Positions 33,370 through 41,987 are shown, counted from the stretch's first letter. The stretch is 64,000 nucleotides of DNA from Firmicutes bacterium UBA5010 (GCA_002396645.1 DGYI01000066.1:304-64303); one strand, 5' to 3'. Numbers and translations are program-made. The notes: generated from the sequence alone by a model not told the origin.

Positions 33370-34890
33370 ATGAAGGCTATTTATGTAAGACAATCTATTG
33401 TAAAAGAGGACAGCATTTCTCTTGATACACAGATAGAGAGTTGTCAAAAAGAATTAAAAAAAGGTGAAACATTCAAGGTTTATAAAGACCAGAAAAGTGG
33501 CAAGGACACTAATAGAGAGCAATTTCAAGCAATGATGTTGGATATTGAAGAAGGTCTGATTGATACAGTTATTGTCTACAAAATTGACAGAATTAGCAGG
33601 TCTGTCTATGACTTTGGAAATATCATGAGGAAATTTGAAAAATACAAAGTAGAGTTTATTTCCGTAAATGAGAAGTTTGACACTACTACACCAATGGGAC
33701 AAGCAATGCTGCAGATAGTTATGGTATTTGCTGAATTGGAGCGTAAGACCATTCAGATGAGAATTGTAGATAACTATTACGCAAGAGGTAAAGAGGGCAG
33801 ATATTTAGGCGGCAAGCCGCCGTATGGCTTTGATAAAGAAAAAATCATTATGGATGGGAAAAAGACCTATCAATACATAGAGAACTTTGAACAATCTGAA
33901 CTTGTCAAGGAGATATTCAGAATGTACCACGAGGATATCAATTCCAGTCTTGGCTCCATATCAAAGTGGATAAATGAGGAAAATGTTTATAAAACTACAA
34001 GGGGAAATGGTTGGAGTAATAACACAGTAGCAAGGATAATCAGAAATCCAGCATACACTTTTGCTACTGCTGAAGTCTACCTTTACTTGAAAGAGAAAGG
34101 CTGTATTATGAATAATGATGCTGATGATTATGTAGGAGTAAATGGACTTTACAAGTATACAGAAGGTGGCTATGGCAGAAAGCCTGAGAATGAACAAGAC
34201 CTCCCCTCTTCCTATGTTACCATTGCTCCCCACACTCCTTTTATTGAGGCTGATAGGTGGCTGGCCTGCAACAGAAAAGCAGATAACAATGTTCAGATTA
34301 AGAATAGTGGCAAAGGCACTCACACTTGGTTATCTGGACTTATGAAATGTGGTTATTGTGGTTTGGCTGCTACTGTGGCAACCAGAGAGGATGGGAACCA
34401 TAAACTTATTTGTGGTGGTAAGAAAAGACATAGTTGTGATGGGGTATCTAATGATATATCTGTAAAAATGGTGGAGGACTATGTAGAGCCATTATTATTA
34501 GAGCATTTAAGAAATGAACTTGCAAAGTCATTATCTCCCAATAGTGAAGTGGAAACACCAAACACAAGGGAACTAAACAGATTACATATTGAACTTGTAA
34601 AGGTCAATGCTGAAATTGATAACTTAGTTGAAGCAGTAGCCACTGCAGGGGCAAAGGTAGCAAAGATTTACAATGAAAAGATAGAAAAACTTGATAAGAC
34701 CAGAGAGAGAATTACAAAGGATATTTTAGCCCTAAAAATTAATGACGGGGTTATCCTATCCCCTGAAAAAATACAGGAATGTATAGAACAATGGGATGAG
34801 TATTCTTTTGACAAGAAGAAGGATATTTGCAAACTCTTTATCAAGGTTATCACCATAACTGATAATGAAATGCAGATAATTTTTAACTAA
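33370..34890 (+). CDS. Large serine recombinase (integrase of the element)
   Basis: 506 residues; start ATG 33370 after GTGAGG. Catalytic domain: Y-V-R-Q-S with the nucleophile Ser9, and YKIDRISRS with the essential Arg pair. The recombinase domain (about 150-270) contains GGKPPYGF. The zinc ribbon is CGYCG followed by CGG-x5-C (about 325-355), then a coiled-coil motif (about 400-460). This enzyme class joins attP and attB at a 2-bp core, matching the GA shared by both junctions. It lies near the right end, next to the HEPN cassette, and is the obvious enzyme for insertion into the ATPase gene. Confidence 0.95.
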   Translation: MKAIYVRQSIVKEDSISLDTQIESCQKELKKGETFKVYKDQKSGKDTNREQFQAMMLDIEEGLIDTVIVYKIDRISRSVYDFGNIMRKFEKYKVEFISVNEKFDTTTPMGQAMLQIVMVFAELERKTIQMRIVDNYYARGKEGRYLGGKPPYGFDKEKIIMDGKKTYQYIENFEQSELVKEIFRMYHEDINSSLGSISKWINEENVYKTTRGNGWSNNTVARIIRNPAYTFATAEVYLYLKEKGCIMNNDADDYVGVNGLYKYTEGGYGRKPENEQDLPSSYVTIAPHTPFIEADRWLACNRKADNNVQIKNSGKGTHTWLSGLMKCGYCGLAATVATREDGNHKLICGGKKRHSCDGVSNDISVKMVEDYVEPLLLEHLRNELAKSLSPNSEVETPNTRELNRLHIELVKVNAEIDNLVEAVATAGAKVAKIYNEKIEKLDKTRERITKDILALKINDGVILSPEKIQECIEQWDEYSFDKKKDICKLFIKVITITDNEMQIIFN

Positions 34891-34893
34891 TAT

Positions 34894-34965
34894 TTGATTT
34901 TAACTAAATATTATAGTATAATATAAAGTGTTTTGTCAATTTGCAAATTTGTCAAAACACTTTAT
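34894..34965 (+). promoter_or_regulatory. Promoter and long inverted repeat of the HEPN cassette
   Basis: TTGATT (34894-34899), 17 bases, TATAAT (34917-34922). Immediately downstream, 34923-34939 pairs with 34949-34965 (ATAAAGTGTTTTGTCAA against TTGTCAAAACACTTTAT, nearly perfect). It may be an operator, or the terminator of the integrase gene. Confidence 0.65.
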
Positions 34966-34993
34966 CACAATACTGAAGATAAGGAGTTTTACG

Positions 34994-35863
34994 ATGAGTG
35001 AATTTACCTATAGATTGCCATTTACTGAAGAAAAATTGCTTACCGGAATTGTATATATGCTAAAAAAAGAAAACAAGTATGATATTGTAAATCTACTTAA
35101 GGGTGCAAATGTAAAAGTTGAGGAAGGTGGATATTCACATTATAGTGGTGGGGGAGGAAGATGGAATGCCTATGCTGCATATGTAACATTTTATGTGAAT
35201 CCTGCCAACATAGATTTGCTTGAAGTGGAAGAAACTAAAAATCTTTTAATGAATATTTGTGATGCGTTAATTCCACCTGATGTAGGATTTGATATTAAAA
35301 GTATATCCTTTTCACTGGACTTAACTAAGGATTTTGAATTGGAAGATGACCTGATTTTAGATTTGGAAAGGAATACAAATAGTATTTCTGCTAGAATTAT
35401 TAATGACATACTTCCAGAAGATATAAAAATTAAAGGTTATCACATGGCAGAAGTATACACCTACCTTTATTCTGTAGAGAACTCATTGAGACTATTTATT
35501 GAAAAGGTATGTAAAAATGTTTTTGGTGATGAATATTTTACAAAAATAAATGTGACAAGAGCTCTTCGTGACACCATAAGTAATAGAAAAGAAAAAGCTA
35601 TAAGCAACAAATGGTTAAGTGTAAGAGGCAATGAATTATTTTATTTGGATTTTAAAGACTTAGGAAGTATTATAGATAATAATTGGGATATATTTAAGAC
35701 TTATTTTCCTAATAGAGACTTCATAATACCAAAACTTAACGAAATGGCTGAGTGTAGGAACCTAATAGCTCATAATAGTTACGTTGGTGATACTGAAAGA
35801 AATTTAATAAAAACGTATTATAACGTTATACTTAAGCAAATTTCTGACTTTTATGAAAGGTAA
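34994..35863 (+). CDS. HEPN-domain (Swt1-like) protein, putative defence component 1
   Basis: 289 residues; start ATG 34994 after AAGGAG. The N-terminal half (about 1-140) is a novel-looking alpha/beta region with a Gly-rich loop. The C-terminal half has the pattern of the Swt1-like HEPN domain: YLYSVENSLRLFIEKVC, FYLDFKDLGSII and the catalytic R-N-L-I-A-H (Arg255 to His260). HEPN proteins are mostly RNases in toxin and anti-phage systems. The partner gene follows after 9 bases. No antitoxin of a known type was seen. Confidence 0.7.
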   Translation: MSEFTYRLPFTEEKLLTGIVYMLKKENKYDIVNLLKGANVKVEEGGYSHYSGGGGRWNAYAAYVTFYVNPANIDLLEVEETKNLLMNICDALIPPDVGFDIKSISFSLDLTKDFELEDDLILDLERNTNSISARIINDILPEDIKIKGYHMAEVYTYLYSVENSLRLFIEKVCKNVFGDEYFTKINVTRALRDTISNRKEKAISNKWLSVRGNELFYLDFKDLGSIIDNNWDIFKTYFPNRDFIIPKLNEMAECRNLIAHNSYVGDTERNLIKTYYNVILKQISDFYER

Positions 35864-35872
35864 GGTAGAAAA

Positions 35873-36640
35873 ATGAGATATTTACAATATCAGCTACATG
35901 GGTTTGAAAATCTAACTTTGAAAGATAATATAGATAATTTTCCAATAAATAATAAATGGATAAAAAGTATTCATTTAAGTGACGATATAAAGATAATGAT
36001 TGTGGAACTACAAGATGATATAACATACAAAGAGTATAGGAAAGAGATTGACTGTTATTTGAATCAAATTTGTTTTAATATGATAATTAGTTCAAATATC
36101 AGCTTGAATTCTCCTTACAGAACTATAGAAATTATAGATGACAAAGATGAGAATAGCCCTCAAAGAGAGATTGAAATTTTTGAATCTATTTCTATTAGAG
36201 ATGAAGTAACTATATATGTAAATACTGGTGCGAAGGGCTTTTATGAAAACATTGTAAATAAGCCTACAGCTATAGATAAACATTTTGTTTTATATGAAAG
36301 AATGTTCAAAACATTATTCAATCCTATAAAAGTAGTTCAATTTTTAAGCTTATATCAACTTCTACTTGAACTATCATCAAAAGGGAAACCACATCCTGCA
36401 CAAAGATATGTTGTAGAATATATAAAGAAGAATAAGAACAGATACCCAAATATTGAATTTAAACCTTCTAGAAAAGATGGTAAGGATGAAGATAGTTTAA
36501 CATATCTACGTAATGAAATAGGGCACTGTGAAGATACAAACGATTTTAATCTTTATTCCCAATTAGGTAACCAGATATCAGATTATGTTATAAAGCAAAT
36601 TTTAATTGTTTTAAATGATGTTATACTCGAATTACCGTAA
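35873..36640 (+). CDS. Second HEPN-like protein, putative defence component 2
   Basis: A 255-residue protein of unknown family. The N-terminal 120 residues are a beta-rich domain, and the C-terminal half is helical and ends with YLRNEIGHCEDT, an R-N-x3-H motif (Arg213 to His218) of the HEPN type. It is translationally close to the preceding HEPN gene and ends only 12 bases before the right terminal repeat. The two genes probably act together. A defence or toxin function is inferred from motif and location, not shown. Confidence 0.55.
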   Translation: MRYLQYQLHGFENLTLKDNIDNFPINNKWIKSIHLSDDIKIMIVELQDDITYKEYRKEIDCYLNQICFNMIISSNISLNSPYRTIEIIDDKDENSPQREIEIFESISIRDEVTIYVNTGAKGFYENIVNKPTAIDKHFVLYERMFKTLFNPIKVVQFLSLYQLLLELSSKGKPHPAQRYVVEYIKKNKNRYPNIEFKPSRKDGKDEDSLTYLRNEIGHCEDTNDFNLYSQLGNQISDYVIKQILIVLNDVILELP

Positions 36641-36652
36641 TTACAGGCATGA

Positions 36653-36671
36653 TTTTTATTACGTTTAGTGA
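36653..36671 (+). repeat. attR: right terminal inverted repeat and GA core
   Basis: TTTTTATTACGTT at 36653-36665 is the reverse complement of 20266-20278. After TAGT comes GA at 36670-36671. Joined to the left end it gives an attP of two 17-base arms around GA. Confidence 0.8.
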
Positions 36672-37256
36672 CAGAAAAGCGATACACGAAAGCCAATTAA
36701 ACAAATCGGGTACGTTCCACAAGCCCACAAATCCTCATTTTCCTATACTGTACGAGATATGATTGTGTTTGGTAAAGTAGGACATAATTCCTATTTTGCG
36801 GCACCGCACGATAAAGATTATTACGAAGCGGATAAGATAATGGAGCGTATCGGAATTGCTGAACTTTCTGAAAAACGCTGTAATGAACTTAGCGGCGGGC
36901 AGCTTCAATTGGTTTTTATTGCAAGAGCGTTGGTAAATTCTCCACAGCTTTTAATTTTAGACGAACCGGAAGCACATTTAGATTTTCGCAATCAATTGCG
37001 TCTATTAAAGCTCGTTCATGGTGTGGTTTCCGAGCAAAACATATCCTGCATTATTAACACGCACTATCCCAATCATGCAATTAGAGTTGCAGACAAATGC
37101 TTTTTATTGGGGGACAACAAATATAAGGTTGGTGCAACACAGGAAATAATGACCGAGGAAAACATTGAGGAATATTTTTCCGTATATGCACAAACTCTTT
37201 ACACAACATACAAGGGCAATGAGATACCTGCATTTGTGTTTTTGGATGAAGCATAG
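36672..37256 (+). pseudogene. FecE-type ABC ATPase, C-terminal fragment (interrupted by element)
   Basis: The frame runs from CAG 36672 (a TGA precedes it inside the element) for 194 residues. Early sequence KPIKQIGYVPQAH contains the Q-loop, then SYTVRDMIVFGK, the signature LSGGQLQLVFIARAL, Walker B LLILDEP and the H-loop region NTHYPNHA. Walker A is in the fragment at 20070. An internal ATG at 36759 could start a truncated product, but it would lack nucleotide binding. Excision of 20262-36671 restores the whole protein. Confidence 0.93.
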
Positions 37257-37305
37257 TCTTTTACTTATATTCTCAAAAAAGCCATTCTACTGTATGACAA
37301 AAATA

Positions 37306-37348
37306 AAAAGAGCAAGTGATATGCAGTTGCTTTCTCACTTGCTCTTTT
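37306..37348. terminator. Bidirectional terminator between the ATPase fragment and mntP
   Basis: AAAAGAGCAAGTGA and TCACTTGCTCTTTT form a 14-bp stem with A and T runs on both sides. It serves the converging genes. Confidence 0.85.
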
Positions 37349-37437
37349 CTACACTCTGTACGGTAATTACACTGTTTTAGTTTGTTGTTGATACTGTTTT
37401 ATAAGTAGCTGCCTATAGTCAGTGCTTTTTTTCTTAT

Positions 37438-37995
37438 TTATAAAATTCCCAAATGTTCAAGCAGTATTTTAGTTCCCATGAGAATAAGAACAACTCCTCC
37501 CGCCAGCTCAGCTTTTGAACGATGTTTATTGCCAAAGGTGTGACCTATTTTAACCCCTATTATTCCAAGTATAAATGTTATAATTCCGATAAAAATTATT
37601 GTGGGTACAATATTTACTCTTAAAAAAGCAAAAGTCATCCCCACAACAAGCGCATCAATGCTTGTTGCTACAGCAAGGGTAGCCATAGTTTTGAATCCGA
37701 AGGAAGAATCCACACTTTCACATTCACTTCTTGATTCCTTAATCATATTAGCTCCTATAAAGCTTAAAAGAGCAAAGGCAATCCAATGGTCTACATTTCT
37801 TATGAAACTTTCAAATTGACTTCCCAATATATAGCCTATCAATGGCATAAGTGCCTGGAAGCCCCCAAAATACAATCCTACAGTCAGTGCATTTTTTTGG
37901 CTCATCTTCTTCATAGACAAACCCTTACAAATCGATACCGCAAAAGCATCCATTGATACTCCGACAGCTATTGCCAGCATCTCAAAAATACCCAT
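37438..37995 (-). CDS. mntP: Manganese efflux pump MntP
   Basis: A 185-residue, six-helix membrane protein of the MntP (YebN) family. Duplicated acidic motifs are visible: GVSMDAFAVSICKG near the N terminus and ATSIDALVVGMTFAF in the middle. It exports Mn2+ when levels are high. The start at 37995 follows AGGAGGAA; a frame from 38025 would run into the leader. A yybP-ykoY riboswitch precedes it, as is common for this gene. Confidence 0.95.
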   Translation of the reverse strand: MGIFEMLAIAVGVSMDAFAVSICKGLSMKKMSQKNALTVGLYFGGFQALMPLIGYILGSQFESFIRNVDHWIAFALLSFIGANMIKESRSECESVDSSFGFKTMATLAVATSIDALVVGMTFAFLRVNIVPTIIFIGIITFILGIIGVKIGHTFGNKHRSKAELAGGVVLILMGTKILLEHLGIL

Positions 37996-38023
37996 AAATC
38001 TTCCTCCTGTTGTAAAAATCGAC

Positions 38024-38172
38024 AAAATAAAAAATCAAGCATGCTGTACTTGATTGTAAAATGACCCATGTACAGCAAAGCTATACATAAGTCTCGTTAT
38101 TTAATGTAAGCCAGATTAAAATAATCAGTATGTTGACCGACAACGTAAATACGCTAACTACTCCCTTATGAA
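38024..38172 (-). ncRNA. yybP-ykoY manganese riboswitch with expression platform
   Basis: On the minus strand the conserved blocks are present in order: AAGGGGAGTAG-like (AAGGGAGTAG, 38158-38167), GGTCAACATA (38129-38138), TCTGGCTT, and AACGAGACTTATGTAT (38083-38098). Downstream, AATCAAG/CTTGATT followed by T's forms a terminator (38033-38055). GCTGTAC/GTACAGC (38043-38076) forms a competing hairpin that overlaps its loop. Mn2+ binding should favour read-through into mntP. Confidence 0.88.
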
Positions 38173-38179
38173 TATTCTC

Positions 38180-38208
38180 ATTATATAGAAAATCAAAAGA
38201 AAAGTCAA
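38180..38208 (-). promoter_or_regulatory. Promoter of the riboswitch-mntP transcript
   Basis: Reading the minus strand: TTGACT (38208-38203), 17 bases, TATAAT (38185-38180). Confidence 0.75.
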
Positions 38209-38388
38209 TTGTTTATAAATTTATTCATCAATGACGAATAAATTTTATTATTTTAACAGGCGAAATCTTCATACAATCTACACATAGCCATTATATGATA
38301 AAATATTATACATTATGTTTAAGGGTAAAAAATTATTGTAAAGCCGTGAGTCGGTGTAATGCAAGAAAATATGCAAGGAGGAAGTAAA

Positions 38389-39732
38389 TTGAAGCAAAAT
38401 ATTAAGACTGATAAACTACGGGTAGAAGGTATGTCATGTGCTAACTGCGAAAATAAAATTGAAGATAAATTAAACGGTATGGTTGGAGTTAAAGAGGTTA
38501 AGGCAAGCTATTCAAAAGAAACAGTAATTGTCCGATATGATATGAATTCCGTTTCTCTTAAAAAAATCGTGGCTGCTGTTGAAAAATTAGGATATGAAAT
38601 TATTTCGGATAACAAAAGTGTTAAAAGTAAATCCGGCAGTACAGATGTTTTAGGAACAATAATTGTGATTTTTGCAGTATGTGTATTATTAAAACATTTT
38701 GGTTTTTTGGATATATTCAATATGTTTCCAGAGGCAGAGGCGGGTATGGGATATGGAATGTTATTTATAATAGGAATACTGACATCTGTACATTGTATAG
38801 CTATGTGCGGAGGAATCAACCTGTCTCAATGTATTCCGAAGAATGTCGGAGAATCGGATAATAAATTATCAGTTTTAAAACCGAGCTTACTTTACAATTT
38901 GGGACGTGTGATATCATATACGGCAATAGGTGCTTTAGTAGGTGCTTTAGGCTCTGTCATAAGCTTTTCGGGTATGGCCAAAGGGCTGGTGCAAATTCTT
39001 GCAAGTATATTTATGGTAATTATGGGTCTTAATATGCTCAATGTTGCGCCGTGGCTTAAAAAGCTAAACCCCAGACTGCCTAAATCAATCGCAAGAAAAA
39101 TAAATAAAGAGAAGGCAAGCAATAATACTCCTTTATATGTAGGTCTGCTCAATGGACTTATGCCCTGCGGTCCTTTGCAGGCTATGCAAATATACGCATT
39201 GTCAACAGGAGATCCGATAAAGGGTGCATTGTCAATGTTTATATTCAGTATAGGCACAGTTCCGCTGATGTTCGGGCTGGGTGCACTGAGTACGGTTTTA
39301 AGCCAAAAGTTTACGAAAAAAATGATGTCAGTCGGTGCGGTTTTAGTTATTATTCTGGGATTTTCTATGCTTAACAACGGACTTAGCCTATCGGGTTTTA
39401 ACGGAATTGAACTTTCTGACAACGGCTCTGACAACAGCGAAAGCAATCAAGTCGATACTCAAGATGGAATACAGCTTGTCACAACTAACTTAAGTTTCAG
39501 AGGATATCCTCCTATTACCGTTAAGGTGGGTACTCCTGTTAAATGGATAATAAAAGCTGAGAGAGGCTCTATCACGGGATGCAATAACAGAATCTTTATA
39601 CCTGAGTACGGTATAGAGAAGAAATTAGAGTTCGGAGAAAATATAATTGAATTTACACCCACTGAAACCGGTACTTTTGTATATAGCTGCTGGATGGGAA
39701 TGATCAGAAGTAAAATTACCGTAACTGATTAA
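38389..39732 (+). CDS. HMA-SafE-cupredoxin fusion protein, probable copper handling
   Basis: About 447 residues in three parts. First is a heavy-metal-associated domain with the GMSCANC copper motif (about 14-20). Second is a six-helix SafE/DsbD-like membrane domain (about 70-320) with HCIAMCGG and LMPCGPLQAM. Third is a C-terminal cupredoxin-like domain outside the membrane with GC and YSCWMGM ligands. TTG 38389 is preferred because AAGGAGGA lies at the right distance; that site falls inside a longer frame from ATG 38359. The layout suggests copper is received, moved across the membrane and bound outside. A two-component system follows. Confidence 0.85.
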   Translation: MKQNIKTDKLRVEGMSCANCENKIEDKLNGMVGVKEVKASYSKETVIVRYDMNSVSLKKIVAAVEKLGYEIISDNKSVKSKSGSTDVLGTIIVIFAVCVLLKHFGFLDIFNMFPEAEAGMGYGMLFIIGILTSVHCIAMCGGINLSQCIPKNVGESDNKLSVLKPSLLYNLGRVISYTAIGALVGALGSVISFSGMAKGLVQILASIFMVIMGLNMLNVAPWLKKLNPRLPKSIARKINKEKASNNTPLYVGLLNGLMPCGPLQAMQIYALSTGDPIKGALSMFIFSIGTVPLMFGLGALSTVLSQKFTKKMMSVGAVLVIILGFSMLNNGLSLSGFNGIELSDNGSDNSESNQVDTQDGIQLVTTNLSFRGYPPITVKVGTPVKWIIKAERGSITGCNNRIFIPEYGIEKKLEFGENIIEFTPTETGTFVYSCWMGMIRSKITVTD

Positions 39733-39825
39733 AATTTGTTTAATAGAGCGGGTATTATGGTATAATATCCGTATGTTTAAGTTAGCATGAGCTTGGTATT
39801 TTTAAACAGTCCCATGGAGGAAATG

Positions 39826-40539
39826 GTGAAAGATACTTTTAACAACAATAAAGCATATAAAATTTTAATTGTGGATGATGAGCCTAAAATAGCCGAGGCC
39901 GTAGATGCTTATTTGAAAAATAGCGGATATTTGACTGTTATTGCTCATAATGGTCAAAGTGCTCTGGAAAAATTTCGAGATTATCAACCTGATATGGTTA
40001 TATTGGATTTGATGCTGCCGTATATTTCGGGTGAAGAAATTTGCCGTATTATAAGGCGGGAGTCTCGCATCCCCATTATTATGCTGAGTGCAAAGGCATA
40101 TGAGGACGATATAATAAACGGACTAAATATCGGAGCTGATGACTATGTGACAAAGCCATTTAGCCCTCGGGAGCTTGTAGCCAGAGTAAACAGTTTGTTC
40201 AGAAGATGTGCGGACGGGATATCACCTCTTTTTAATATTGTTAAGCTAAATGATGGCGATCTTGAAATAAATTTTGATTCTCATGAGGTCAAGAAAAATG
40301 GAGAGACTGTCAGTTTGACTCCGAATGAATATAAATTACTTACTGCTATGGCAAAATATCCTCTAAAGACATTTACGAGAGAAGAATTGATTGAAATTGC
40401 AATTGGAATAGATTATGATGGATATGACAGAACTATAGATTCTCACATAAAAAATCTTCGAAGTAAAATTGAAACCGATAGCGCTTATCCTGAATATATC
40501 CTGACAGTCAGAGGAGTCGGATATAAATTCGGAATTTAA
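39826..40539 (+). CDS. OmpR-family response regulator
   Basis: 237 residues. Receiver domain with acidic pocket in LIVDDEP, phosphoacceptor Asp in MVILDLMLPY, and Lys in YVTKPFS. A winged-helix DNA-binding domain (about 140-235) ends in RGVGYKF. I placed the start at GTG 39826 behind GGAGG; other in-frame starts lie upstream. It is paired with the histidine kinase 14 bases downstream. The half-palindrome GTTAGC at 39781 is not convincing as an operator. Confidence 0.92.
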   Translation: MKDTFNNNKAYKILIVDDEPKIAEAVDAYLKNSGYLTVIAHNGQSALEKFRDYQPDMVILDLMLPYISGEEICRIIRRESRIPIIMLSAKAYEDDIINGLNIGADDYVTKPFSPRELVARVNSLFRRCADGISPLFNIVKLNDGDLEINFDSHEVKKNGETVSLTPNEYKLLTAMAKYPLKTFTREELIEIAIGIDYDGYDRTIDSHIKNLRSKIETDSAYPEYILTVRGVGYKFGI

Positions 40540-40553
40540 AGGAGGCTTATATC

Positions 40554-41942
40554 ATGAAGCTTAGCCTAAAAGTAAAATTGATGATATCATACGGCTTGCT
40601 GGCAATGTTTTTGGCAGTGTCTCTTTTAATGATTTCAAGCTATATGCTGGAGCATCATTTTCAAAGCTATGTGCGTCATAAGCAGGAAGATTTAAATAAA
40701 TATTTAATTGATATAATCGCAGGAGAAATTGAAAAATCAGGAATACCGGATCAATCGTTTTTGGATAGGCTTGGCAGAGAGGCACTCAATAACGGCATTA
40801 TCCTCAAAATAAACGATTCAAACGGAAAGTACTTATATTGTGCGGGCTGCAATAACAGCGGCAGTTGTGAAAAAGCTGATGAAATGATACGTGATACTAT
40901 GCAAAAATGCTATCCTGACTGGGTAGGAGAATATACCGAAAAAATTCAGCCCTTAGTAAAAGACGGCGAAAATTTCGGTACTCTGATTCTTGGAAATTAT
41001 GGTCCCTTCTTTTTTAATGATGAAGACCAAGCTTTTATAAATATGGTCAATGCAATCTTTTTTGCGGTAGCGGTAATATTTCTTGTAATATCCTTTGCTG
41101 TTGGTGCTGTTCTTTCAACCCAAATATCAAAACCGATTAAGTTTGTAATTGACAAGACTAAATCTATAGAGAATAACAATTATTCTGAAAGAATCGAATT
41201 TATTTCCAATACAAAGGAGATTGATCAGATGATTGAAAGTGTTAACGCATTGGCGAATACCTTAGAAATGCAGCAAAAAATTAAAAAAAGAATGGCACAG
41301 GATTATGCTCATGAGTTTAGAACTCCGCTGGCTGCTTTACAGTCTAACCTTGAGGGAATGATTGACGGAATTTTTGAGCCGACAACAGAACGTTTGGAAA
41401 GCTGCAGAGATGAGATTTTACGCTTATCTCGCATGACATCTGATATAAATAAGCTGGTGGATATAGAGAATAATAACGTTGTTTTAAGTAAGGAGTGCTT
41501 TGATTTTAGCGAATTGCTTTTTGTTTCTGCAAGCACATTTGAGCGAGATATTCATGAAAAAGAAATAAATTTTGATTTGCAGACTGTGCCGTGTGAAATT
41601 TGTGCGGATAAGGATAAGATAAGTCAGGTTATAATCAATTTGCTTTCAAATGCTGTTAAGTATACAAATTTCGGAGGACATATTCTCGTAAGAGCTTATG
41701 ATTTAGATGATTTTATAGCTTTTAGCGTAAAAGATGACGGGGTCGGCATAAGCTCCAAGGACTTGCCCCATATTTTTGAATATCTTTACAGATCGGATAA
41801 ATCAAGAACAAGAGAAACAGGGGGCTCCGGTATCGGACTTTCAGTTGTTCTTGCTATTGTAACTGCACATGGAGGAACTATCAAGACAAAGAGCGAGTTA
41901 AATAAGGGAAGCGAATTTATAGTTAAGCTTCCTAAAAAATAA
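40554..41942 (+). CDS. Sensor histidine kinase with Cys-rich extracytoplasmic loop
   Basis: 462 residues. A first membrane segment (about 10-30) is followed by a sensor domain (about 31-160) with four closely spaced cysteines in YCAGCNNSGSC plus a later Cys, then a second membrane segment (about 165-185). HAMP comes next, then HisKA with His in DYAHEFRTPLAAL, and HATPase with NLLSNAVKY and GSGIGLSVV. The cysteines and the neighbouring copper-type transporter suggest metal or redox sensing. Confidence 0.92.
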   Translation: MKLSLKVKLMISYGLLAMFLAVSLLMISSYMLEHHFQSYVRHKQEDLNKYLIDIIAGEIEKSGIPDQSFLDRLGREALNNGIILKINDSNGKYLYCAGCNNSGSCEKADEMIRDTMQKCYPDWVGEYTEKIQPLVKDGENFGTLILGNYGPFFFNDEDQAFINMVNAIFFAVAVIFLVISFAVGAVLSTQISKPIKFVIDKTKSIENNNYSERIEFISNTKEIDQMIESVNALANTLEMQQKIKKRMAQDYAHEFRTPLAALQSNLEGMIDGIFEPTTERLESCRDEILRLSRMTSDINKLVDIENNNVVLSKECFDFSELLFVSASTFERDIHEKEINFDLQTVPCEICADKDKISQVIINLLSNAVKYTNFGGHILVRAYDLDDFIAFSVKDDGVGISSKDLPHIFEYLYRSDKSRTRETGGSGIGLSVVLAIVTAHGGTIKTKSELNKGSEFIVKLPKK

Positions 41943-41956
41943 TAAGGTCATATTAT

Positions 41957-41987
41957 AAAAATCAATTCTGAGGAATTGATTTTTTTG
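41957..41987 (+). terminator. Terminator after the two-component operon
   Basis: AAAATCAATTC/GAATTGATTTTT stem with a five-base loop and T run. The rest of 41988-42190 is AT-rich with no gene. Confidence 0.85.

Larger units (their letters stand above)
20262..36671 (+). mobile_element. Serine-integrase mobile element, 16,410 bp, inserted in the ATPase gene
   Basis: The boundaries follow from the split ATPase gene: 20261|36672 rejoins the reading frame exactly. Both junctions share the dinucleotide GA (20260-20261 and 36670-36671). Inside it, the ends carry the inverted repeat AACGTAATAAAAA (20266-20278) and TTTTTATTACGTT (36653-36665), which would form a symmetrical attP after excision. Contents are two XRE regulators, a primase-helicase, a secreted protein, a SprT-like protease, two inactive-looking serine recombinases, a tyrosine recombinase, a large serine recombinase and a HEPN gene pair. 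No relaxase, capsid or terminase was seen. It may be a satellite-like or plasmid-like integrative element. Confidence 0.9.

Noticed and set aside
20262..36671. Conjugative element or complete prophage
   Set aside because: No relaxase, coupling protein, type IV secretion, capsid, portal, tail or terminase genes were seen.
38359..38388. ATG 38359 as start of the HMA-SafE fusion
   Set aside because: No ribosome site precedes it, and the strong AAGGAGGA site falls inside this stretch at the right distance for TTG 38389.
39781..39796. GTTAGC-ATGA-GCTTGG before the response regulator
   Set aside because: Only one arm matches, and there is no consensus -35 at the right distance.
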